Part shown: one piece after another, positions 14,683 to 20,847 of the stretch | Layout of the letters: each line of letters starts with the position of its first letter | Numbering within the stretch: position 1 is the stretch's first letter | NCBI GenBank assembly: GCA_035555855.1 | Contig: DATMGD010000037.1 | Span: forward strand, 1-20,847 | Direction: 5' to 3' | DNA: 20,847 bases | Source of the DNA: Palsa-892 sp035555855 | GTDB taxonomy: Bacteria > Pseudomonadota > Alphaproteobacteria > Rhizobiales > Xanthobacteraceae | Made by a program: the position numbers and the translations under genes | The notes under the pieces: generated by a model | What the model saw: the letters and a program-made list of their open reading frames with translations, nothing else | Database searches by the model: none | What the model was told of the DNA's origin: nothing

Positions 14683-15393
14683 TTACGGCTTTTGCTTCAA
14701 TCGCCAGGTGATCGTCACCGAGGCGGTGGCGGTCAGCGCGTCGGGCGGCATGACCTGCATCTTCTGCTCGGCTGCCGCCGCCATCGGTGCGGCGCGCATG
14801 AACGGAACACCGCGCTCGCTGTCGGAGATCTCCATGACATCGCCGAGCGTCGCGCCCGCCGCTTCGGCATAGACGCTGGCGCGGTTCTTCGCGTCAGCGA
14901 CGGCATCGCGGCGCGCGTCGTCGATCGCTTTCGAGCGCACATCGAGGGCGAAGTTGACACCGCGCACTTCAAAGAGGCCGGTCGCGGCAATCGCCGTCAC
15001 GATGTCGTCGATGTCCTTGATGTTGCGCGTCTTGAGCGAAAAGCTCGTCACGGCGCGAAATTCCGGCGCGGGCGCGGGCTTGCCGGCTATGGGATGCGGC
15101 GTCGTGTTGCTCATGTGGAAGGTCGAGCTTTTGATCTCGAGCCCCTTGGCGGCGAGGCCCTTCAGCACGTCGGCGGCGCGCGTCGCGCGGGCGCGATGCG
15201 TCTTGCTCGCGACGTCGAGTGACGGCGCAACCGTTGTGACGTCGGCGGTGATGGCGGCGTAATCGGGCGGCGCTTCGCTGCGGCCGTCGCCGTTCACGGT
15301 GATGGCGGCGCGGTCGTGCGGCGGAGGCGGCGCGGGCTGGGCTAATGCGGGAAAGGCGGCGGCGAGGGAAATCAGCGTCAATAAAGTGCGCAT
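14683..15393 (-). CDS. SIMPL-domain (DUF541) exported protein
   Basis: The 236-residue protein begins with a signal peptide (MRTLLTLISLAAAFPALAQ, cleavage near 18) and a short Pro-rich spacer. It continues as a SIMPL/DUF541 domain, recognisable from AITVNGDGRSEAPPDYA near the start, the middle FRAVTSFSLKTRNIKDIDDIV, and the helix ARRDAVADAKNRASVYAEAAG before the final strands. Proteins of this family sit in the periplasm or outer membrane. E. coli YggE is linked to oxidative stress tolerance, but no enzymatic activity is established. The start is well supported by AGGAG six bases upstream of the ATG (complement of 15400-15404). It is divergent from the ABC1 kinase gene across 127 bp and converges on pepF. 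Confidence 0.9.
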   Translation of the reverse strand: MRTLLTLISLAAAFPALAQPAPPPPHDRAAITVNGDGRSEAPPDYAAITADVTTVAPSLDVASKTHRARATRAADVLKGLAAKGLEIKSSTFHMSNTTPHPIAGKPAPAPEFRAVTSFSLKTRNIKDIDDIVTAIAATGLFEVRGVNFALDVRSKAIDDARRDAVADAKNRASVYAEAAGATLGDVMEISDSERGVPFMRAAPMAAAAEQKMQVMPPDALTATASVTITWRLKQKP

Positions 15394-15520
15394 CGAATAC
15401 TCCTGCTTGAAGTTCCGCTGTTAGCGCGTGTTCGGATGGCAATTGTGGGGCGCACGGCTCTTCGTTCCAGGCTTGCCGTTTTGCCTATCATTTCCGGCAA
15501 TCGCCCTTATCTTGTCGGGC

Positions 15521-16918
15521 ATGACAGACGACACCACCGACGACAAAGCCGGCAGCGAAGCCGACGGCGAAAGAAATCGCTTTTCCGCCCGCGCGGCGCG
15601 TTACGCGCGCGTCGGCACCAATGTCGGCGGCGTCGCGGCGAAAATGGCGGGCGCGCGCCTATTCGGTTTTTCGCTCGACCGCGGCAAGAATGCCATCGAG
15701 CTTGCGGCGGCGCTTGGCGGGCTCAAGGGTCCGATCATGAAGGTCGCGCAATTGCTCGCGACGATCCCCGACGCGTTGCCGCCGGAATATGCCGGCGAGT
15801 TGATGAAGCTGCAAAACGAAGCGCCGCCGATGGGCTGGCTGTTCGTCAAGCGCCGCATGGCGGCGGAGCTTGGCGCCGGCTGGCAAACGAAAATCAAATC
15901 GTTCTCGCACGAGCCGGCGGCCGCCGCGTCGCTCGGCCAGGTGCATCGCGCGGTCTCGCTCGATGAGAAGCCGCTCGCGATGAAGCTGCAATACCCGGAC
16001 ATGCAGTCGGCGGTCGAAGCCGACTTGAAGCAGCTCAATTTATTGTTCGCGCTTCGCCGCAGGATGGATGTGGCGATCGACACCAGCGAGATCGGCAAGG
16101 AGATCGCCGCACGCATTCGCGAAGAACTGGATTATCGCCGCGAGGCGAAACACGCCGCGCTCTATCGCGAAATGCTTGCGGACGTTCCCGATGTGCGCGT
16201 GCCGAATGTCTGGCCGGAGCTTTCGACCGGGCGGCTGCTCACGCTCGACTGGTTGGAGGGCAAAAAGCTCACCGCGCATAAAGAGGCTTCGCTCGAAGTG
16301 CGCAATCGGCTGGCGAGCGCGATGTTCAAGGCGTGGTGGCTGCCGTTCTCGCGCTTCGGCGTCATCCACGGCGATCCGCATCTCGGCAACTACACGGCGT
16401 TCGAGGAAGCGAACGAGCCGCGCGGCATCAATCTCCTCGACTACGGTTGCATCCGCATCTTCCCGCCGCGCTTCGTCGGCGGTGTCGTAGATCTTTATCG
16501 CGGGCTTCGCGACGGCGACGAGGCACGCGTCGTGCAGGCTTACGAGACCTGGGGCTTCAAGGGTCTGTCGCGCGGTCTGATTGATGCTCTCAATATCTGG
16601 GCGCGCTTTATCTATGGCCCGCTGATCGACGATCGCGTGCGCTCGATTGCCGATGGCGTGAAGCCCGGCGAGTACGGCCGGCGCGAGGCCTTCCGCGTCC
16701 ATCAGGCGCTGAAAGCCCAAGGCCCGGTGACGGTGCCGCGCGAATTCGTGCTGATGGACCGGGCGGCGATCGGCCTCGGGGCGGTTTTCCTGCATCTTTC
16801 TGCAGAACTCAATTTCCACCGGCTGTTCGAGGAGGCCATCGCTGCCTTCGCGGTTGATGAAGTGACGGCGCGGCAGGATGCGGCGCTTTCGCGGGCGGGT
16901 CTGGTCCGCCCGGAATAA
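15521..16918 (+). CDS. ABC1/AarF/UbiB-family atypical protein kinase
   Basis: The protein (465 residues from this ATG) has the ABC1/UbiB fold. Seen are the signature region LKGPIMKVAQLLA (68-80), the Ala-rich nucleotide loop AAAASLGQVHRA (133-144), the invariant lysine in LAMKLQYP (K155), EELDYRREA (201-209), the catalytic HGDPHLGN (283-290) and LLDYG (305-309, in place of DFG). Characterised members (UbiB, COQ8) support ubiquinone synthesis and act as ATPases or small-molecule kinases. The normal KxGQ motif reads KVAQ here, a Gly to Ala change. No UbiB-like C-terminal membrane helices are evident, so this may be a soluble paralogue rather than the ubiquinone UbiB. No ubi genes are adjacent. 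No clear Shine-Dalgarno site precedes the ATG. A GC stem overlaps the last codons without a T run. Confidence 0.88.
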   Translation: MTDDTTDDKAGSEADGERNRFSARAARYARVGTNVGGVAAKMAGARLFGFSLDRGKNAIELAAALGGLKGPIMKVAQLLATIPDALPPEYAGELMKLQNEAPPMGWLFVKRRMAAELGAGWQTKIKSFSHEPAAAASLGQVHRAVSLDEKPLAMKLQYPDMQSAVEADLKQLNLLFALRRRMDVAIDTSEIGKEIAARIREELDYRREAKHAALYREMLADVPDVRVPNVWPELSTGRLLTLDWLEGKKLTAHKEASLEVRNRLASAMFKAWWLPFSRFGVIHGDPHLGNYTAFEEANEPRGINLLDYGCIRIFPPRFVGGVVDLYRGLRDGDEARVVQAYETWGFKGLSRGLIDALNIWARFIYGPLIDDRVRSIADGVKPGEYGRREAFRVHQALKAQGPVTVPREFVLMDRAAIGLGAVFLHLSAELNFHRLFEEAIAAFAVDEVTARQDAALSRAGLVRPE

Positions 16919-17075
16919 CGGTTGCTTTTCAAGCGGATCGTCATTCGCAAAATTTCTGCAAACGATTTGAAAATTGCATGAGCGGGACGGCTGCAAACCG
17001 GTTGCCCGTGATTTTTCTTTAGGTTAAGCCTTTTTGCAATCTCAGACTTTTGACAGATTTCGACAGGGGATCACG

Positions 17076-17228
17076 ATGGCAGACCACGGCGCTCCGACGT
17101 ATTCGAAGGCGGCGGGCAACGACTACAAGCAGCACGAGGAAACCTACGAAGGCTTCCTGGCGCTGGTGAAATACGGGTCGCTGGCTGTTGCCCTCGTCCT
17201 CGTCGGCATGTTCATTTTCCTCACCTGA
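17076..17228 (+). CDS. aa3-type cytochrome c oxidase subunit IV
   Basis: The 50-residue protein has a polar N-terminus (MADHGAPTYSKAAGNDYKQH), the conserved EETYEGFLALVKYG block and one C-terminal membrane helix (SLAVALVLVGMFIFL). This is the pattern of the small bacterial aa3 oxidase subunit IV (PF07835), an accessory inner-membrane subunit of unclear role. An upstream AGGGGA (17065-17070), five bases before the ATG, fixes the start. It is separated from the oxidase core genes, which are not in the window. It lies 10 bp upstream of pntAA, an arrangement I recall from other Hyphomicrobiales, so it is probably co-transcribed with the transhydrogenase. Confidence 0.92.
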   Translation: MADHGAPTYSKAAGNDYKQHEETYEGFLALVKYGSLAVALVLVGMFIFLT

Positions 17229-17238
17229 TCCGGTCATC

Positions 17239-18369
17239 ATGAAAATCGGAATTCCCGCGGAGGTCGACTCCGGCGAGCCGCGCGTGGCCGCGACGCCCGA
17301 GACGGCGAAGCGTTTTATCGGCCTCGGCGCCGAAGTGGCGGTCGAGAAGGGCGCGGGCGTGAACGCCGGCATCCTCGACAAGGATTACGAAGCCGTCGGC
17401 GCAAAGGTCGTGAGCGGCAAGGATGCGGCGAACGCCGACATCGTCCTCAAGGTACGCCGCCCGTCGAAGGCCGAGCTTGCCAACTATAAAGCCGGCTCGA
17501 TCGTCATCTCGATCATGGATCCCTACGGCAACGAAGCGGCGCTGAAGGATCTTGCCGACGCCAAGGTCGCAGCCTTCGCGATGGAATTGATGCCGCGCAT
17601 CACGCGTGCGCAGGTGATGGACGTTCTCTCCTCGCAGGCGAACATCGCGGGCTATCGCGCGGTGATCGACGGCGCTTTCGAGTACGGCCGCGCGCTGCCG
17701 ATGATGATGACGCCGGCCGGCACCGTGCCCGCTGCGCGCGCCTTCATCATGGGCGTCGGCGTCGCCGGATTGCAGGCGATCGCGACGGCACGCCGCCTCG
17801 GTGCGATCGTGACCGCGACCGACGTGCGGCCCGCGACCAAGGAACAGGTTGAATCGCTCGGCGCGAAATTCCTCGCCGTCGAAGACGAGGAATTCAAGAA
17901 CGCGCAGACCGCGGGCGGCTACGCTAAGGAAATGTCGAAAGAGTATCAGGCGAAGCAGGCGGCGCTCGTCGCGTCGCACATCGCCAAGCAAGACATCGTC
18001 ATCACGACGGCGCTCATTCCGGGCCGTCCGGCGCCGAAGCTGATTACCAAAGCGATGGTCGAATCGATGCGCCCCGGCTCCGTGATCGTCGATCTTGCCG
18101 TCGAGCGCGGCGGCAATTGCGAGCTTGCCGAGCCCGGCAAGGTTGCCGTGCATAACGGCGTGAAGATCGTCGGCCACCTCAACGTCGCCGGCCGTCTCGC
18201 CGCGACGTCGTCGGCGCTCTACGCCAAGAACCTTGCCGCCTTCCTCGATGTGCTCATTAAAGAGAAGCAGCTCAACGTCCCCTGGGACGACGAGATCGTG
18301 AAGGCGACCTTGCTCACGCGCGACGGCGCCGTCGTGCATCCGAACTTCCAGCCCAAAGGAGCCGCGTGA
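17239..18369 (+). CDS. pntAA: NAD(P) transhydrogenase subunit alpha part 1 (domain I)
   Basis: The 376-residue protein is the soluble NAD(H)-binding domain I of proton-translocating transhydrogenase, which transfers hydride from NADH to NADP+ driven by the proton gradient. The start MKIGIPAEVDSGEPRVAATP and the Rossmann loop MGVGVAGLQAIATARRLGA with TDVRP are diagnostic, as is VIVDLAVERGGN further on. The split of alpha into two genes (AA and AB) matches the Rhodospirillum type, not the fused E. coli PntA. The ATG lies 10 bp after the oxidase subunit IV stop, with no strong ribosome site, suggesting translational coupling. The stop TGA overlaps the ATG of pntAB by one base. Confidence 0.95.
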   Translation: MKIGIPAEVDSGEPRVAATPETAKRFIGLGAEVAVEKGAGVNAGILDKDYEAVGAKVVSGKDAANADIVLKVRRPSKAELANYKAGSIVISIMDPYGNEAALKDLADAKVAAFAMELMPRITRAQVMDVLSSQANIAGYRAVIDGAFEYGRALPMMMTPAGTVPAARAFIMGVGVAGLQAIATARRLGAIVTATDVRPATKEQVESLGAKFLAVEDEEFKNAQTAGGYAKEMSKEYQAKQAALVASHIAKQDIVITTALIPGRPAPKLITKAMVESMRPGSVIVDLAVERGGNCELAEPGKVAVHNGVKIVGHLNVAGRLAATSSALYAKNLAAFLDVLIKEKQLNVPWDDEIVKATLLTRDGAVVHPNFQPKGAA

Positions 18370-18689
18370 TGGGTGAGATGGCGGTTATCGATCCGTTCGT
18401 ATTCCGGCTCTCGATCTTCGTGCTGGCGGTGTTCGTCGGTTATTACGTCGTGTGGTCGGTGACGCCGGCGCTGCATACGCCCTTGATGTCGGTGACGAAC
18501 GCGATTTCGTCGGTGATCGTCGTCGGCGCGCTGCTCGCGGTCGGCGTTTCGGTCGCGGGCGACGAGACGGCGACCTGGTGGGCGCGGGGCCTTGGCTTCG
18601 CGGCGCTGGTGCTCGCCTCGGTCAATATCTTCGGCGGCTTCCTCGTCACGCAGCGGATGCTCGCGATGTATCAAAAGAAAAAGAAGTGA
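18369..18689 (+). CDS. pntAB: NAD(P) transhydrogenase subunit alpha part 2 (membrane domain)
   Basis: The 106-residue protein carries three membrane helices (about LSIFVLAVFVGYYVVW, AISSVIVVGALLAVGVSV and GLGFAALVLASVNIFGGF) and the conserved VTPALHTPLMSVTNAIS between the first two. It is the alpha-chain part of membrane domain II, which forms the proton channel with PntB. The sequence TPALHTPLMSVTNAISS is highly characteristic. It ends VTQRMLAMYQKKKK at the cytoplasmic face. Start and previous stop overlap (TGATG), as in tightly coupled operons. A GTG three bases earlier is also possible. Confidence 0.95.
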   Translation: MGEMAVIDPFVFRLSIFVLAVFVGYYVVWSVTPALHTPLMSVTNAISSVIVVGALLAVGVSVAGDETATWWARGLGFAALVLASVNIFGGFLVTQRMLAMYQKKKK

Positions 18690-18703
18690 CGGCGGAGTAG
18701 ATC

Positions 18704-20101
18704 ATGACTGGCAATATCGTCGCGCTTCTTTATCTCGTCGCAGGCGTGCTCTTTATTCTCGCGCTGCGCGGGCTTTCCAATCCCGAGACGTCGCGTCAGG
18801 GCAACCGCTTCGGCATGATCGGCATGGCGATCGCGGTCGCAACGACGCTCGCCGCTTCGCCGCCTGCCGGTCCGATCGGCTGGGCGCTCGTCCTCGGCGG
18901 CATCGCGGTCGGCGGCGCCATCGGCGCCGTTACTGCGCGCCGCATCTCGATGACGGCAATGCCCGAACTCGTTGCCGCCTTCCACTCGCTGGTCGGCATG
19001 GCGGCGGTGCTGGTCGCGGCCGGTGCGCTCTATGCGCCGTCGGCTTTCGGCATCGGAACCCCGGGCCACATCCACGGCCAGAGCATCATCGAGATGTCGC
19101 TTGGTGTCGCGATCGGCGCCTTGACCTTTACCGGTTCGATCATCGCGTTCCTCAAGCTCTCGGGCCGCATGAGCGGCGCGCCGATCATCATTCCCGGCCG
19201 CCACTTCATCAACATCGCGCTTGCCTGCGCGCTGGTCTTCTTCGTCTATGGCTTCCTCGTCTCGCAGAGCCATCTCGATTTCTGGATCATCACCGGCATC
19301 GCGCTTCTCCTCGGCGTACTCATCATCATCCCGATCGGCGGCGCCGACATGCCGGTCGTGATCTCGATGCTGAACTCGTATTCGGGTTGGGCGGCAGCCG
19401 GCATCGGCTTCACGCTCGGCAACACCGCGCTGATCGTCACCGGCGCGCTCGTCGGTTCTTCCGGCGCCATTCTTTCGTACATCATGTGCAAGGGCATGAA
19501 CCGGAGCTTCATCTCGGTGATCCTCGGCGGCTTCGGCGGCGAGACCGCGGGCCCCGCCGGCGGCAAGACCGAGACGCGGCCCGTCAAGCAGGGCTCGGCG
19601 GAGGACGCCGCCTTCATCATGAAGAACGCCGAGAAGGTCATCATCGTGCCGGGCTACGGCATGGCGGTGGCGCAGGCGCAACACGCGCTTCGCGAAATGG
19701 CCGACAAGCTCAAGGAAGAGGGCGTCGAAGTGAAGTACGCCATTCATCCGGTCGCGGGCCGCATGCCCGGCCACATGAACGTGCTTCTGGCCGAAGCCAA
19801 TGTTCCCTACGACGAAGTCTTCGAGCTTGAGGACATCAACTCGGAATTCGCGCAGGCGGACGTCGCTTTCGTCATCGGCGCCAACGACGTGACGAACCCG
19901 TCGGCGAAGACCGATCCGAAATCGCCGATCTTCGGCATGCCGGTGCTCGATGTCGAAAAGGCAAAGACAGTGCTGTTCATCAAGCGCGGCATGGGCTCGG
20001 GTTATGCCGGTGTCGAGAACGAACTGTTCTTCCGCGACAATACGATGATGTTGTTCGCCGACGCCAAGAAGATGGTCGAGAGCATCGTCAAGGCGCTCTA
20101 A
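18704..20101 (+). CDS. pntB: NAD(P) transhydrogenase subunit beta
   Basis: The 465-residue protein contains the rest of membrane domain II and the NADP(H)-binding domain III. The N-terminal two thirds hold about eight or nine hydrophobic helices. Conserved segments are MTAMPELVAAFHSLVGMAA, with the functional His, and the cluster around SGAPIIIPGRHFIN. Domain III starts near 290 and contains IIVPGYGMAVAQAQHALREM (NADP-binding fingerprint), HPVAGRMPGHMNVLLAEA and VIGANDVTNPSAKTD. A GGCGGAG site precedes the ATG. It is the last of the tightly spaced coxIV-pntAA-pntAB-pntB group. No terminator is visible after it, so read-through into the next gene is possible. The complex interconverts NADH and NADPH at the inner membrane. 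Confidence 0.97.
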   Translation: MTGNIVALLYLVAGVLFILALRGLSNPETSRQGNRFGMIGMAIAVATTLAASPPAGPIGWALVLGGIAVGGAIGAVTARRISMTAMPELVAAFHSLVGMAAVLVAAGALYAPSAFGIGTPGHIHGQSIIEMSLGVAIGALTFTGSIIAFLKLSGRMSGAPIIIPGRHFINIALACALVFFVYGFLVSQSHLDFWIITGIALLLGVLIIIPIGGADMPVVISMLNSYSGWAAAGIGFTLGNTALIVTGALVGSSGAILSYIMCKGMNRSFISVILGGFGGETAGPAGGKTETRPVKQGSAEDAAFIMKNAEKVIIVPGYGMAVAQAQHALREMADKLKEEGVEVKYAIHPVAGRMPGHMNVLLAEANVPYDEVFELEDINSEFAQADVAFVIGANDVTNPSAKTDPKSPIFGMPVLDVEKAKTVLFIKRGMGSGYAGVENELFFRDNTMMLFADAKKMVESIVKAL

Positions 20102-20119
20102 CAAGCGGGGCGGGGGGCT

Positions 20120-20847
20120 GTGCCGTACCGCCTCCGCCTGAGCCTTTTCCCCTGCGCGCAGCGATACACACTCGCCGCTCCCGGCGAGTGGCCGTCCTGC
20201 AATCCGTCGATCGCGAAAGACGGCGACGGTTTTCGCGTCATCGTGCGAACCCTCAATTATCGGCTCAAGGAAAACGGGAAATGGCTCGGCCATCCTCCCG
20301 GGGGCGCTCGTTCGGCCAACTGGCTATTCCATCTCGATCGCGATCTGCGGACGCTCGGCGTCGATCGGGTCGTCGATCAGGATGTTGTCGCGGGCGATGC
20401 GAGGGCGAAGAACGGCCTGGAAGACAGCCGGCTGTTTTACTGGCGCGGCGATTGGTGGCTTGTCGCCAGCGCGGTGCAATTCAGGAATGACACCAATTAC
20501 TCAACAGTTTGCATCTGCCGTCTCGACGGCGATAACCGGATGGTCAACCCGCATTTTATCGAATCCCCGCTTGGCATGGAGTGGGAGAAAAACTGGATGC
20601 CCGTCATAGACGGCGATGGGCTGAAGCTGGTTTATCGAATTTCGCCGTTACAGATCGTGGCTCCCGGCGATGACTGGCAGCCGGACTTGCGTTCGCTCGG
20701 CGAATACCGTCCCGGCATCCAAGACTGGTCGGGTTCGTCGCAACTGATCGAATATCGGGACGGCTGGCTTTGCGTCGTTCATAAACGGGTTTTGGAAAAG
20801 AAGCGTGTTTATTACCAACACGCTTTCGTCGAGTTGAGCCGCGATTT
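20120..20847 (+). CDS. Partial GH130-like beta-propeller protein, runs off the window
   Basis: An open frame of 242 codons starts at a GTG (20120), 18 bp after the pntB stop and in the same frame, and is still open at the right edge. It resembles the five-bladed propeller family related to GH130 glycoside phosphorylases: NPSIAKDGDGFRVIVRTLNY (28-47), GLEDSRLFYWRGDWWLVAS (99-117), EKNWMPV (156-162), LVYRISPLQIV (170-180), SGSSQLIEYRDGWLCVVH (204-221) and RVYYQHAFVELS (229-240). In GH130 the ED-x-R and E-K-N-W blocks line the active site, with Asp as general acid. Such domains also occur as uncharacterised units attached to glycosyltransferases. The G-rich run at 20107-20117 could act as the ribosome site. 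A cleaner start further on was not found, so the N-terminus may be incomplete. The substrate cannot be inferred. Confidence 0.6.
   Translation, partial: MPYRLRLSLFPCAQRYTLAAPGEWPSCNPSIAKDGDGFRVIVRTLNYRLKENGKWLGHPPGGARSANWLFHLDRDLRTLGVDRVVDQDVVAGDARAKNGLEDSRLFYWRGDWWLVASAVQFRNDTNYSTVCICRLDGDNRMVNPHFIESPLGMEWEKNWMPVIDGDGLKLVYRISPLQIVAPGDDWQPDLRSLGEYRPGIQDWSGSSQLIEYRDGWLCVVHKRVLEKKRVYYQHAFVELSRD
20169..20190 (+). other. Perfect 9-bp hairpin just after pntB, inside the next reading frame
   Basis: CACTCGCCG (20169-20177) pairs with CGGCGAGTG (20182-20190) around CTCC. No T run follows. It could be a weak terminator or attenuating structure after pntB, or just coding sequence of the propeller gene. 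Confidence 0.4.

Noticed and set aside
17050..17055. TTGACA before the oxidase subunit IV gene as a -35 box
   Set aside because: A -10 element at proper spacing would fall on the ribosome site and start codon.
17221..18339. 372-codon minus-strand frame opposite pntAA
   Set aside because: His/Arg/Asp-rich shadow of a conserved gene.
18671..20293. 540-codon minus-strand open frame opposite pntB
   Set aside because: Charged, low-complexity shadow of pntB; no family resemblance or ribosome site.

Overview
The window looks like core chromosome of a GC-rich alphaproteobacterium of the order Hyphomicrobiales (Rhizobiales). This rests on gene content rather than any database match: a CpdR-type response regulator, a GapR (DUF2312) nucleoid protein, DUF1036 and DUF1244 proteins, the small aa3-type cytochrome oxidase subunit IV, the split three-gene pnt transhydrogenase, a Rhizobiales-style DUF882 protein with a long tail, and what looks like the 3' end of an alpha-r8/mmgR small RNA. 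No insertion sequence, CRISPR array, prophage or plasmid function was seen. No gene-free stretch exceeds 300 bp. The largest gaps are the left edge (1-257, which holds the sRNA end and a palindrome), the 212 bp around the terminator at 8647-8682, and the 188 bp divergent region at 12587-12774, which holds a 12-bp palindrome.

Left part (1-6981). The sRNA-like transcript end comes first. An N-formylglutamate amidohydrolase (minus) is divergent from cpdR (plus). tRNA-Val(GAC), ribosomal protein L36 (rpmJ, zinc-free form, too short for routine ORF calling) and an exported TPR protein follow on the plus strand. A minus-strand operon then reads glycerate 2-kinase, DUF1036 exported protein, pyruvate kinase: a kinase pair of lower glycolysis/glycerate use. 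Divergent from it on the plus strand are DUF1244 and gapR.

Middle (6982-12586, all minus). This is a cell-wall block. A sigma-54-dependent response regulator is followed by a YcbB-type L,D-transpeptidase, which has its own strong rho-independent terminator, and then a YcbK/MepK-like DUF882 peptidase. By family knowledge the transpeptidase makes 3-3 peptidoglycan cross-links and MepK-type enzymes cut them, so the maker and a candidate remodeller sit side by side, as their homologues do in E. coli.

Right part (12775-20847). An M3B oligoendopeptidase F (plus) is followed by three 12-bp tandem repeats and a hairpin. A SIMPL-domain exported protein (minus) is divergent from an ABC1/UbiB-family atypical kinase (plus). 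Then comes the respiratory/energy cluster: cytochrome oxidase subunit IV, pntAA, pntAB and pntB, tightly packed and probably one transcript. The window ends inside an unlisted open reading frame that I read as a GH130-like five-bladed beta-propeller protein, starting 18 bp after the pntB stop and in the same frame.

I did not find a clearly new multi-gene system. The points most worth a second look are the right-edge propeller gene, the sRNA at the left edge, the wall-remodelling block with an orphan sigma-54 regulator, the DUF1036/pyk start-codon repeats, and the altered KxGQ motif of the ABC1 kinase.
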